A stretch of DNA of 64,000 nt from Narthecium ossifragum (lineage: Eukaryota > Streptophyta > Magnoliopsida > Dioscoreales > Nartheciaceae). Below the pieces are notes generated by a model. It saw only the letters and a list, made by a program, of their open reading frames with translations. It searched no databases and was not told where the DNA came from. The position numbers and the translations under genes were made by a program. The stretch is taken from the NCBI GenBank assembly GCA_963920575.1, contig OY986963.1, positions 4,316,896-4,380,895 on the forward strand, read 5' to 3'. This document shows, one piece after another, positions 34,535 to 50,556 of this stretch. Each line of letters begins with the position of its first letter. The first letter of the stretch is position 1.

Positions 34535-37500
34535 ATGGCGGTGAATTACTTGTACGCCTCTGCCATCTGCACGGCGACGAGTTTCGCCGGGTTGTTGTGG
34601 TGGACGGTGGCGTTGCTTGATGGGATTAAGTCGGGAGGTGCGGTTGTTGAGGATAAGGTTGATGCCGGGAATGGCAGGAGGGCAGAGGAGCTGCTTCTGG
34701 GATCCGGTATCACTATTTGTTTGCTGGTTAACTTTGCCGTCAATATCTTTGTTCTTGTCGTTCTTGGCCTCAAGGTGAGCTGGTTATTGTCTTGATTGTT
34801 TTCGGGCTGATGTGAAAATAAGATTTGAATTACTCAGGCTGAGGATAGTGATGTTTTGTGTACCTTGCACTATCTTGCTTGGTTTTGTATTGTAATCTCA
34901 TGCATATTTGCATTGATTATGCTCTGATGGCTTTGTTATTGGAGATAACTTTGAGGCTCTTCAAATTTGGCATGATTATAGCATAACTTCTTGACAAGAT
35001 GATTCTTGTTATGCCTCAGGATGCTAATGTCCTTCCTTTTTGTCATTAGTAGAGTTGCAGTGTTCCCATCTTCAGCATGTCTGCGGTCTCTTTAGATGTT
35101 TTCCCTATCACTTAGGGTCTGTTTGGGCGTGCGTTCGTGCTGCCCAAAGACACCTTTTTTTTTTTTTTACTGAACGTAGCCACGTTCACAAAAACCCCGT
35201 TTGGGAATAATAGCGGACTGGTGGGACCACACCAAAACTACTTTAGAGGCGAAACAATTTATAGGTCCTTCCATTTGGCTGCACATTGATTGCGGTTAAC
35301 GAACACATAAACTAAATAACAAACTAATATTTTGCATTATACATTTGAAAATAAACGTACACCCAAACAACTAATTACATGAACACAATTTTTTACCACA
35401 GTTATTAACATCATGCTAAATAGTTTTTCAGCTGTTACCGCACGACACCTCATTACAGTTTACAAACACACCGCACCTCACCACAACCATAAAAAACACA
35501 ATGCACAACCAAACGGAGCCTTAATGGGTTTAGCATTAAGTATTTAGAAGATGTAATTACGAGAACATAGAGTTCGTCAAGGTTGTCCGACATACGGAAA
35601 CAGCAGTTTAGCAGAATTGAAATCAGGAGATGATAGTTTAAAATGCTTTCTTGAATGGTTAGTGAGCATAGTTAGATGATTGTAATATCCTTCAGATATA
35701 ATGGGACAAAGTGGCTACATATCTTGTAGAAAAAACATTTGAATTAGCAGATAAAATGTTTAGACAAGTCAAGAGGAAATAGGTATTCATGAATCAAAAA
35801 CTACATATAGTTCTTAAAAAAGAATGAACCATTGAATCAATTAGTTAATAGTGAGAACAGAAACAAATTAGAAACACGGTTTCAGCCCTCTTATATGGTA
35901 AGGAATAAAAATATTTCGAGGAGGGGCCGTCTTGAAAATTATGGAGAAATGTTGAGACATTGGGGGACCATTACCCCTGCTAGGACCCGGGTCTATCCAT
36001 GGTAAATATGATGTTAAGTCTCAGGAGTTTGTTATGCCTAAGATTTATTGCCTCCCATTGTGATTTTGTGGTCAATGTTGTCATTTTGAAATGTCTAGAA
36101 GGACCTTGTCGGACTTGATTTATGGTCCATAAACCTTTACTACATGTGTGACGACATGTTAGTCCACATAATTAATTTTCTGCCTGTCAATTATTTTTGT
36201 TTATATTGAACTTTGGAAGTTTGCTTTATCTCAGCTATAGATTCTGCTTGTCTATGGTAGGAAAATTGAATGATGTTCTACATTTTCATTAATTATTCTT
36301 TTTTTATACCTAACCATTTTCGTGTTCTCACCACATACAGACACTTTTTTTCGTTCAACTATACCCAGCAGAGACTAGAAAGTTGCTGGAACGGCTAATA
36401 AATTATATTGTTTACAAGGTGACGATTCTCACTCCATAAGTTGCTTCTCTCGTATAAGCTTAAGTAATCTGCCACTTTTCACAAGAAAAGGCTTTGTGTG
36501 CGATTTGACTTTAGTGGATGAATTACAACTTGGAGTATCGGAGCAAGAGTTTTTGGACTTATGTAGCACTGTCGCTTGCAGTTGGCATTCAATATTTACA
36601 TGTCTATCCACATGCCATTTATTTATCATGTATGTGCTAATTTTTTGATGTGCTTCTCTCCTCCACTTTGGAATTGTTATGGACGGATGTTTCGCTCCAT
36701 CAATGGTTAATTATGACAACCTTAGAAGTACAACTGTTGATTAAATGTGGGTAGATGCTGTTAAATCAGATTTTGCAGAGTTAAATTTTGTTTGTACTTT
36801 TACTTTTCGCATGTAAGCATTCTTGTAGTTTAGGTGTATCTGTATGGGCGATTGCTTCTGTAATGGTGTCAATTCTTAAATTATCTAGCTCTGTCCTATA
36901 TCACAAGGCAAAAGCGATATATGCTGGATTTAATTTGGAAGGATAATACCTATGTGCATAAGCGGAGACAAATAGTTCAACAAATGACATTTGGTTTGTA
37001 TGCAGATGTTTTAGACGTATAAGTATCCAGGTGTATTTCTTTTGCATGATAAGCCATAATTTTTCTATATCTTGTGTGCAGGGAACTTTCCTTCCATTAG
37101 TTGTGCCACCTAATGCCTATCAAGTGTTAATGTGGTCTGGTTGGCTGGTTTTTCTTTGTACCCTTAAGGTATTGTACTTGAGGTATTTTAACTAATGCAA
37201 ACTGCTATTGTTGATCATGAATGTGAAGTTATTGACCTCTATCTGTACTTGATGGATCTTGATTATCATCAACAGATGTTTCAATCTTTGGCTAGAGATC
37301 GACTTGAGCGGTTGAATGCATCCCCATCTGCTACACCTTTGAAGTACTTTCGTGTTTTTTCTGTCCTGTTATTGGTGCTGGCTGCAGATTTCCTTTGGTA
37401 ATGTTTGACAACTCAGTGGACTTTAGGAAGTTGTAAATATGGTAGTATTTGTATCATTGATGACTCATTTTTAGATTTGTAGAATGGTATAGTTGAAACC

Positions 37501-40500
37501 AATTGGCTTCTTTTACTGAGTCATAATTAAGTGATAATTACTAAGATGTAAGAGCATTATAATCATGCGAAGTAAACTTTTTATTGAATGGCTAATGAAT
37601 TACTCTGCAAATTTTACTCATTGGAACTAACAAGTCAATAGATTATATGAGAACAAACTATCAACATGCAAACACTGTCTCTCAGAGTTAGCTATCTGCT
37701 AATACGCTATGGAGAACATGTGTTGTGTATTATGCTATAGAGAGCCATGTAAAAGTCGATGGGATTCAGTGTCATAACCTGCTTATGCATATCCGGTTTT
37801 AACTTTGTAAGCTAACATTACTTGATTTACCGATATATCTTTTGGCTTGATATGTTTTGAACCCACTTATAAATGTTCTCTCTCCAAATTTCAGGATAAA
37901 CCTGTGCATGACCATCTACAAATCTTTCAACTCTAATTTGTATTTACTCTTGTTTTTCGAGCCTCTCAGCATTGCTTTTGAGACACTGCAGGTAAGTGCA
38001 CCTAGAATCATGAGAATGACTTTTGTTTTAGCTTACGGTCTTTGTCGATGTTCTACATATGCCAGCAAGTCGTGGTATTAAGACATAAATTGATGTTGAT
38101 ATCCCTCTCTAGAGTTTGCTGATGCGACTTTCTTGCATTTGCAATGACTATTTATAGGCTGTTCTGGTACACGGATTTCAATTGCTTGACATTTGGCAAC
38201 GCCATTCAGTGGATAGCAGTGCTGATTGCGTGGGGTACGAAGCTTCTTATAAATCAGTAGCAGGTTCGTGCAATTTTTCTTTATTTGTTTCTTATTGTTT
38301 ATGAGCAAAATACTTCGTCCTGCTTTAGAGCACAAATGCATTTTGCAGCTCTATAATATGGTTTGATGGCGCATTTGGTTTCTGAAAGGCAACTGATCGA
38401 CTATGCAGCCATTGTTGCTTTTTGGCATAAGTTGAGACTAAAGATTGTCAAGGTCCTGGTATCTGAGGGTTATAGGACTACTGTAGTAAAAAGAGAAATA
38501 AGAGAAATAAAGCAAAAGCTAGGTGCGACCTTTAAACACCTTCATCTACAGAGAAGTGATATGACGTTTTGGTTATAGATCAGTTGAACGTGAAAGTGGG
38601 TAAATATTCACATTTATATGGGTGATGGAGAGGAATGGGTGATGATTGTTCTGGAGAATTTGAAAACTTCCCCCACTGAACAAGCTTGTCTGTTTCCGCT
38701 GTCAGTTTGTCTACATAGGATTCTGGACAAAGATGGTAATTCATCATATAAAATAGAAGTTAGGATCCTGGACAAAGCTGTTTAGTGGTTAAAACAACAT
38801 TGAAGAATATGGATGAAAGCATTCTCATATGCGTTTAGAAGTAGTAGTGTCAAGTTTGTTTTGCTAGAGTCCTTCTATAGTGTTTTGCATCAAGCTCTTA
38901 TTCCTTACGTTGATACTGTGATCTGCAGTTTTGGTACAGGATATTCGGTAGGTTCTATAATTGATGATGACTGAGACACACAAACACACACTCACTGACA
39001 CTGATATCCCAGACGTAAGTGATTTTTTTGAGTGCTTAGATATCAAACATAATTGTAGGAGGGATGGCTGTTCCTTACACTGATCCTTCTTTTCCAGCAA
39101 TGTTCGATGAGCATTTGAAACATGCAAATGCACACACAGCTGGACCTGCACATATACGCCCACCTTCACATGGTGCACACACCCACATGCTCACCTCCAT
39201 GTCCATACACATGAACCATCTTCGTATGCACATGCACCCAAAGCATGTGCATGCATGCACACCTAGGCATGCAAAATTGCATGACAAAGACAATTATCAT
39301 GTTTGGCTAATTTTTTTTTTCCTTGGATGATTCAATCTCCCTTTCTGGGCTCTGATGGTCATAATTATTTTCAACTTCAGAGATGCGGTTTGAGTTCTCT
39401 ATTTGTTTTCTTTTTGTTTGTTTTGTTTATACATGTGGAGAATTTGGGACATCTTATTTTGCAAATTGATTGCAGGGTCGATATCGGAATGGAAGGGTGT
39501 CCTCTTGCGGAATTGTGGTTTCCTCCTAGACATGATGACATTGTTCATGGTATTTGGTCATTATCTGGGTACCTGGTGGCTTCGGGGCATGGCCTTTCAT
39601 CTAGTGGATGCTGTCCTCTTTCTCAACCTGCGTGTAAGAGTTCTAATTTAATTTCTAAATCCTGGCTAGCGAACTTGATGTTCTATGGGTTGATTTATTA
39701 TAGTACTATACCTTTCTCATCCTAGTTCATATCTGTGAACAGGCTCTTGTTGGTGCAATTGTGAAACGGATCAGAGGATATATCAAGCTGAGGAAGGCCT
39801 TGAGTTCTCTTAATGGGGCACTTCCTGATGCCACGAGCGAAGAGCTTTGTGCATTTAATGATGAATGTGCTATATGCAGAGTACGTTATCCCATTTCTTG
39901 AAATTCACTTCTGTTTTCTACCTCTATTTTGTAACGAGTCCCTTGTCTAAATCACAGGGACCGATGGCGAGGGCCAAAAAGCTATCCTGCAGTCACCTTT
40001 TTCATCTGTCCTGTTTGAGGTCTTGGTATGATCTAAAAACCTGTGTTGTACTTTCTTGGTTTCTATAAGTATAGTTCATCGATAGTTTTGATGTTTCGAG
40101 GAGCCAATGTACTATAATTGCTTGCATTGGCATTTGTCAAATGGAGTTTATGCATACAAGTAGTCGGGAATTTTTAAGAATGTTCTAACATGTTCCAGCG
40201 GTCCTGGTAATAATAGGTTTGGATGTATTCTACCCCAAAAAACCGTTCTTGATAAAACGAGTTCCATAGTCCACTGAAAAAAAAGAATTTTCTTTCTATC
40301 GTGCATATGTTATATTGTTATCCCATGCACTTCAGTCAATATTGTGTTGTGAAATTCAAAATATCCTAAGAAGTATTTGAAGTGTCATGCAGTAATATTT
40401 GGCTGCATTGATGAAAAATGGAGCTCAAAATGTTCTAGTGAACTAACTTTTCACTGTATGTCCGATATGCTGGTTATTATTATTATTATTATTATTAGAT

Positions 40501-43164
40501 AAGCCAAATGGCTGGGTGTCCGATATGCTGGTTGATAAGTTGTTTATGATGTCCAAACAAACACTAGAGTTCCTAAGCTTGGTGTTTTTGCACAGAGTTT
40601 GTTTGTTTTGCAAATTCTGTGCACTGAACTTTCTTCACTCATTTGAGTTACTTGACTGTCCACTTGTTGGATCAGTGGTTTGTTGCACCCTCTCTAGGGG
40701 CTGGTTTTTGACATTCTAGGATGCTACATTAGTTGCTCAGTTTGGACTGGTTTAACTTCTACAATGCAACAGAATTCTTGGTGGCTCTGGGGTTGGTATT
40801 TTAGGGGTTATATTTTTGTTCTAGCGATTTTTAGCTAGGAACTTCTTTGCAAATTGCTCAAGTTAATTAACTTCTGCAGAGGAATGTGATATCAGCAGTT
40901 GCTTATTAAGTGGATTAACATTATTCTTTTAGGTTTGATTCTTCCTACCTACAAACAAACGGTCTTGTACCCTGTTGAAGTGTAAATTTATTCATCTATA
41001 GTACGGCTCTAAATCTAATACCGATGACTTCCACTTTTTGCTTATGGGATTGAAAGAGATCCAATTTTGAAATATCACGGAGATAGTTGAAGACATTTTG
41101 AATGGATGAGGCAATACCTGATTTGAAGCTGGATTGCTTCAAGAAGGCTATCTTATTTCACTCGCTGATGAGACTTGAGGGTGGATTTCTAGAAAATAAT
41201 TGGCATAGCTTGATTATGGGAGGGTAAATGTGGAGTACCATGACTGTAGTCTTGATGTATGTAAAGGACGGCAAACGTGAATGTGGAGTATATGCATTTC
41301 TATGCAGATACTCAAGTCTAGAGTTAATTATTGGACTGTTTCGACCTGCACTGGAGGTAGGCTAAAATTGATAAATCTATATTGAATAGGAACTAAAGGA
41401 GTCCTATGCAAGTAGAGTCATGAATTTTTTTTAACTGCTGAACTGTAAATTGTGAAGGACTTGACAAGTGTCTAGGTTAAGTTGCAATGTTTAAAGTGCC
41501 ATCGGATTTAGGTTAAGTTGCAATGTTTAAAGTGCCATCAGATTTCACTTATTTTCATGCCAATTGATACATGATGTTGTAAAGTATTTGATGGTCTTTC
41601 ACACAGAAGAATATCTAAGGAAGCAGGACTTGCTTTTGTAGAGAATCACATCAATGTTCAATCAAAAAACAAAAATGCAGTTTTGACGACATCATAAGCA
41701 GGCACAGAATGTGGAATTCATTTACATCTCTTTTCTTCCCTCCTTTTTTGTTACACCAATATCTCCCCTCTTGATTCGACATTCTTGACATCCTTCCATG
41801 ATGACATGATTTGCTCTTTTATGGTGCTGACTCTCTTCCGTGTATAAGCCCGAGCTATATCACTATTTGGTACATCCGTACATATCCCAGATATAATATG
41901 ATTAAGGCTGTTACGATGCTATAAGTTCTTGCTTCCAAAGATACCCTCTCATGTTCTACATTCTCATGGTCACTTGTTATGGATATGCCCTTATCTGTGA
42001 CCCATGCGGTATGACCATCATAATTCAGGCAATATTCTTGCCAGGTTGGATCAGGGGCTAACTGAGGTATATGCATGCCCTACCTGCCGACGGCCCCTAT
42101 TCGGTACTAGAGATCAGACAAGTTCAGTTGTCAGTGAGGATTCCGATGATGAACGAACTGCTGAACACGCTAATTTGGGATTAGACCAGCAAAGAGTTCC
42201 TGGGCGTGCACTGCCTGTTGGGGCATTTCCTAACCGTCAACAAAACCAAAATGATATACTGTGGAGGTTAATTCTTCTTGTACCACTACTTTCTCTCTTT
42301 TGTATTTTGAGTTTCAGACACAAGAGGGCTCTTGATTAGAGCTGCTTGAAAGTTGCAACATGAATTATGCCTTTGTTCTGGAACGGTAAAATCTTGAGAT
42401 TGTTTGTTCATAAGTTCCACATTTTAAGTGACACGTGTTCACATGCACTGTGTCCACTGGAATTTCATATTACTTGCATTATGCCTGCAAGGATGCATCC
42501 TATCGATTTTGTTCCTGACCATCATCATAATTCATTAATCACCTCAATCATAGATTTTGCATTTCATATGGAAGGCTGGGCTTTTACCTTGTAATTTATA
42601 TGTTCCATCTTCCTGTCTGACATGCAGGGGTGTAGGACTTGATTCCAATTGGGTCTCTCCTTGGCCAAATCCTGGAATTGATGGTCCCAGTGCGTCTGAT
42701 GCAATCAGATCAGTTGGCCTTACTGGAGTCCAGATGATGATGAGGCACCTGGCATCCGTTGGTCAAAATTACGCTCATGGTTCCCTAGAAAATTCTGCGT
42801 GGAATCTGTGGCCTTCTCATCATGCCTCAGGTTCATCTATACATGCATCCTCTCTCAGACACAGCAGAGATGCAGCTGGCCTGCGTTTAAGAAACAATTC
42901 ACCTTCTGTAAATACGAACACACCAGACATACTCGGCATGGCAGATAGAGTAAGGGAGGTTTTGCCTCACATCCCTGACGAGCTAATCATTCAGGTATGG
43001 TCTCAATTACAATTCCTGGCTCGATGGGATAAACAATTCTTTTGACAGATATCCAAATTTTCTTTCACCTCTACATTAATTGTTTTGGTTTGTTTTTTTT
43101 GCAGGACTTGCTAAGAACCAACAACATTAATATTACTGTAAATAACCTTCTTGTGTTACAATAG
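34535..43164 (+). CDS. RIN2: RIN2/RIN3-like membrane RING-H2 E3 ubiquitin ligase (gp78/AMFR type)
   Basis: Twelve coding exons: 34535-34774, 36341-36418, 37082-37168, 37276-37397, 37895-37991, 38158-38263, 39476-39633, 39743-39880, 39958-40025, 42045-42266, 42628-42994 and 43105-43164. All junctions are GT-AG and in phase, giving 580 residues, close to the usual length of this family. The N-terminal part (1-300) has several hydrophobic segments. The RING-H2 spans 338-379 (C338, C341, C353, H355, H358, C361, C376, C379). A Ser/Asn-rich linker follows, and a CUE ubiquitin-binding domain ends the protein (about 541-580, 'VREVLPHIPDEL'). In Arabidopsis the homologues bind the immune receptor RPM1 and promote the hypersensitive response (family knowledge). 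Intron 1 holds a Tourist-like MITE. Confidence 0.95.
35112..35523. mobile_element. Tourist-like (PIF/Harbinger) MITE in RIN2 intron 1
   Basis: The body is 35115-35520 and is flanked by the trinucleotide duplication TTA (35112-35114 and 35521-35523). The left end 'gggtctgtttgggcgtgcgtt' pairs imperfectly with the right end 'aatgcacaaccaaacggagcc'. Length and TTA duplication fit PIF/Harbinger MITEs. It is related, in inverse orientation, to the copy at 49015-49368. Confidence 0.85.
41472..41545. repeat. Short tandem duplication in RIN2 intron 9
   Basis: A unit of about 37 bp containing 'aggttaagttgcaatgttta' occurs twice in a row with one substitution. It has no coding meaning. Confidence 0.85.
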
Positions 43165-44716
43165 CAACCCTACAAACCGTGCAATATTGCCTTAATCACC
43201 GATGTATATTAGGGTGGATGGGTGAGTTTGGCTGTTGGAAGGTTCATATTTTGCTGGATTAAAATGTTCTTTCTTCTGCTCTGATGCTCTCTCTTCCTAA
43301 TGTTTTTATATTTGCAAGGAAAACGGTAAACTAGTTTGCGCAGGGACTTGTCAAATAAGCCTTTTAAAGATGAAGCCACGCACTGTAGTAGGCTCAAACG
43401 GTTGCTAGAAAGTTGAAACAATAGTGCTGAGCATGTGTTTTTAAGCATTCTTAGAATTCAAGTAGAAACTAATTGTAGTATTTTTTTAAAAAAAAAATTT
43501 TAGTTGGTTTTTCCACATGTCTCTTCTATAAAACCTCACTGCCGATTATTATTAGACTTTGGTGCCTAACATGCTGTATTTAAAGCCCATATGGAGTATT
43601 CAAGTGGAAGGCGGCTGCCTTGGAAGAGGCTTGTAAAATTCCTTAGTGAAACGCACCAAGAAAGCGATGGTTTCTTGCTTAATTACTGGTTACTGGGCCT
43701 AAGTGGCTGACCATAGGCGATTAAGGCATTTGGATTAGCAGGCCTAAATAGAGCAACGCTTAATAAATATGTAATATGTTGATCAACAGCCATATAAGAT
43801 TATTTTAAGATAGGCGTGGAGATTGTTTTGTATGGTAAACTTTGACTTGGAACAGAGGAGATGCTATTCAACCAATGAGCTAACTTGACGTGACTACATA
43901 CTGTTGGGTCGCATTCGAGCTATCGTCATTAATCATGAACCACAATGTAATCGGATTCGAGTTAGGACTCAGGTAGAATCCGGTCCGACTAGGCCCAATA
44001 TTACAACGAAGCTCGCCTCCCAAAGTCGCGGAAGGATGTCAACGCCGAGCTTATCTTGTGCCCCGCGGCTAGAAGAATTCTAATCCTGGGATACTTGTGA
44101 TTAATCCCTAATCTATACGTGACGTGGGCCGCTAGGACTTGTAGTTATTTTTTAAGGGGCAGGGTCACACGAAGTCTCTCAAGGCACTCCAAACCCCAAA
44201 ACCCGTTCAAGAACAAGAAGTCCTAAGCAAACCCTTTTTGGTATCGTCTCTCTCTCTCTCTCTATGGTATTTATTACCCCCAATCTTAGCCCTAGTTTTC
44301 CTTCATCGATCGTTGTCGTCTGCTTTCGTTGATCGAGGTTTGCGTCTTCTTCCTTTGTTTCGTCCCATTCTTATTGTAAGGTTTCCTTTTAATTGAATGA
44401 TGGTATTGTTTATGCGGGTCTTGGTCTTGATTGAGAATCGTGTTTTGAAGTGGTTTGTATTCTTCGTTTTGTGTTGATCTTGTTGTATTGGTAAAGGCGA
44501 GTTTTTTTTCTTTCTTAGATTGGTTGTTGATGTTGTTTGATTCGGGTTTTGATCACAATCGCTTCTTGAAGTGCATTTGGTGTCTTGAGCTGTGTTGATA
44601 TTGTTTGATAGGTGATGAAGGATGATCTGTTCTTTGATGTTGTGAGTTTTTTTTATGCCCTCGGATTGTGTTACTGAAGGATGAAGTCTCTTTGTTCATC
44701 GGTGATTGCAGGAGAG
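43165..44716. other. Intergenic region and ATG8 leader
   Basis: It holds the RIN2 3'UTR, then about 1 kb with no gene, then the ATG8 promoter and leader with a CT run (about 44248-44264). An intron in the ATG8 leader is likely, ending at 'gattgcag' (44711), 5 bp before the start codon; its donor may be near 44337. Confidence 0.5.
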
Positions 44717-47826
<3,110 letters not shown>

Positions 47827-47887
47827 TGAGAGCATTATGTTGCTCAAAGGACTTACTTCCCTAAAGTGTACATTCTGCGCCCTGTAC

Positions 47888-48028
47888 ATTCTACATCGAC
47901 GAGAAAGACTGAAGATGGTTTTCTCTACGTCGTCTACAGCGGAGAGAACACATTTGGGCTTCAGACGGACTCTTATCTTTTTAGTTTTTCTCTTACCACG
48001 CTGCAGTTAGTTAGGTTTTCTTCTTCTT
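47888..48028 (+). pseudogene. Extra copy of the ATG8 exon-5 end plus 3'UTR
   Basis: It repeats the end of exon 5 ('gacgagaaagac', then one 60-bp unit with intact 'NTFG') and the first part of the 3'UTR ('ctttttagttttt', 'cttaccacg', 'gcagttagttagg'), matching about 47614-47808. A single-base insertion turns the frame at 'gactga'. Only one 60-bp unit is present, and it has the ancestral 'TFG' followed by 'LQTD'. It lacks a splice acceptor that I could support. Confidence 0.85.
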
Positions 48029-48302
48029 TTCATGGGGTTGGTTTCGTCAAGACATTATGACGGTCGTTTATTGCTTTGAATAATAAGTCACTTTGCCTTG
48101 GTGGCTTCTCATTCCTTCCTCCTTATGGATCGTTTACACTTGCTTTGGGCCATGGCAAGCTGTGTTTGTTGCTAGAACAATTGATGATGAGTTGCCGGGC
48201 TTGCAAGATTCTCAACTCTGTTTTGGTTGGTTGCCAAGATTGATGATAACGCTCTAGTTTCCTTTGTACAACTCTGCAGCACACCTGACGGACATGGATG
48301 GT

Positions 48303-48498
48303 TTAGGGCGTGTTTGGATACACGGGATCCCTCCAGTGAACACGCGGATCCCGCACCGTGGGATCCAGTTTGGGTTTCGCGCAGATCCCGGAAATTGGAA
48401 TCCGTCAAGGGCGGATTCCAATTTCGTCGAGCGGACGCCAAGGGAGGTATCCGTGGGCGTGGATATCACGGATCCTGCGGTATCCAAACACGTCCTTA
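48303..48498. mobile_element. Tourist-like MITE downstream of ATG8
   Basis: The body is 48306-48495, flanked by TTA on both sides. The termini 'gggcgtgtttggatac' and 'gtatccaaacacgtcc' pair at 15 of 16 positions. The interior is rich in 'ggatcc' words. Small frames inside it are not genes. Confidence 0.9.
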
Positions 48499-48809
48499 GT
48501 GGCCCGGTGGCTGGTACTTGGTAGTTTAGTATCCCTCTAAGCTAGAGATAAGTCATATAGTTAGACACGACCACAAACGAAAAACAAACGAACAGGTTTT
48601 CGCTTGGCCTTTCCAAAATATCAGATTTGGGATTTGTACTTACTTTCTGATTAATAATGAACCTTTTCTTTAATATCTCACTATTACAAGATAGATATAG
48701 AAGAAATTAAAAAATGAGTTAGTTTCAACTTATAAGATTTGAAAAAGGATATCAATAAGTTTTTAAAATGGTTAAAACTCTGTCAAATTTCCTTGATAGA
48801 TCTCTTATA

Positions 48810-49000
48810 TATAACACTAGTAAGTCCCCTGTCACATGGCTGGGTAACTACCCTCTCTCCTCACCTTCCCTAATAACTCCTCACTAACCCCCTCTCTCTC
48901 CCACTAACTCCCCCTCCACGTAGGATAACCCTCTCCACGTAGGCTCCACATAGGACAACGAAAGGTTAATTTATAACTATCTCTCTATATAAGGATGATT
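48810..49000 (+). repeat. Unclassified interspersed repeat, copy 2
   Basis: Inverse copy of 33190-33405. It runs from 'actagtaagtcccctgtcac' to 'tatataaggatgatt' and lies a few bases before a Tourist-like MITE. Confidence 0.55.
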
Positions 49001-49011
49001 ATGACTATAAC

Positions 49012-49371
49012 TTAGACTCCGTTTGGCTACTGTGGTGAGGTGCGGTGCAGTAACGGCTTAAAAATTGTTTGGTATAACACGTTAATAACTGTGGTAGAAA
49101 AGTATGTTCATGTAATTTGTTGTTTGGGTGTGCGTTTATTTTCAAATGTATAATGTAAAATATTAATTTATTATTTAGTTTATGTGTTTGTTACGTCGCA
49201 GTCAAGGTGCGGCCAAATGAAAGCATCTATAAACTGCTTCGTCTCTGACGCAGATTTGACGTGATGCTCATCAGTCTGCTATTATTTCCAAACAAGATTT
49301 TTATAAGCGCGGCTGCGTTCGGTCCAAAAAAAAATTTGGATGGCAGCAACGCACGCCCAAACATACCCTTA
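49012..49371. mobile_element. Tourist-like MITE, relative of the RIN2 intron copy
   Basis: The body is 49015-49368, flanked by TTA. The ends are 'gactccgtttggct' and 'aacgcacgcccaaacatacc'. The interior shares 'aataaacgtacacccaaaca'-like words (in inverse) with 35115-35520. Confidence 0.87.
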
Positions 49372-50556
49372 ACCATCCTATTGTCCTATTTGGAAAGGAT
49401 TATCCTACAAGGGGAAATAAGAGGTTACGTTGTCAGTGGCAGAGGGGCTTTGTATAACCGATTACATGCCATGATGCTGGGCGGGGGTGTGTCGGCTGTC
49501 TTATTGGCCCTGCGTCGCAAACCGTGTCCTGGGACTCCGTCACCTCTACGCCGCCGCTTTGCCGAGGCAATATAACTACTACCTCTTCTTCGGCGCGATC
49601 GAACCGATCGTGGGTGCCACCATCTTCCACTCTTCGTGGGCCCCACTCGTGTTGCCTGATAGTACGGCCGCGGTTGTGCGCTGGGAGCACCTCGTGTCCC
49701 GGAGACGAGGAGCATCGCGGACGTAACGCCCTTCATCCTTGTCTCCCTCCCCCACCTGGGCCCCTCCTCTTCATGCCTCCCATTGACATATATGTGATAT
49801 GGCTCCCCTCTTCTTAGACTAAGATACCTGAACCCAAATACCATATCTTTGAGATCATAATCAAAGTCCCCGCAGATAAATTTGTATGTAAATATATACG
49901 ATTAACTCATCAGGAAGACAAGGGGACCATTTCTACCATCGCTCAATACTTCACGGAACTTAAAAAAGTTTCAGCCAGCAGTGGGCCAACTTCAGTGCAG
50001 TGCATGCACAGAGCCAAATGCTGCTGGAAAGGTAGCTCCTCTCTCGAAACAAAACCGTATGGCTCGGCTCCTCTTCCCTTATTTTTGTTTCCTCTCTCTC
50101 GAAACCAACTGTTGAGATCCACCAAAGACTAAGCAAAAGCATTAAAGAAGAAGAAGAAGTCATCTAAATGAGTCCAACACTGATACTATTATAACTCTAC
50201 TCTTCCCGAGATGATGCTCCTTCCTCCTCCTTTCAATAGACGCTAAGATTAATTCCCACTTTCCAAACCACCCCACACACATTCGTGCTTTTACTCACTC
50301 AGGTCCACACTACTTCTTTCTTAATACGTTTGTAGGAATATATAGCCTGGCTTCTTATAAACTCACTTGGGAGACCTCTTCACATTCTTCTTTTCCTCTT
50401 TCTAGACAAGGGAGATCACACCTTCCATGTCTGGCCTCTTATCTCTTCTTCGTCTCCTTAGGCAAACCTGCACTTAGTGCTATTAACTACAAGTACCTCT
50501 AACCATTTGCATACATCCAACACAGCAACACCGGTGCTGCAACAAGATAGACCACT
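49372..50556. other. Upstream region of the RGF gene
   Basis: No gene is supported. The GC-rich part at 49430-49800 has overlapping frames on both strands without recognised motifs. A TATA-like 'cttataaact' at about 50354-50363 lies roughly 200 bp before the peptide gene start and is a plausible promoter for it. Confidence 0.45.

Noticed and set aside
49425..49844. 139-codon minus-strand and 104-codon plus-strand frames in GC-rich DNA
   Set aside because: Overlapping frames on both strands with no motif, next to MITEs. Probably unannotated repeat or chance.
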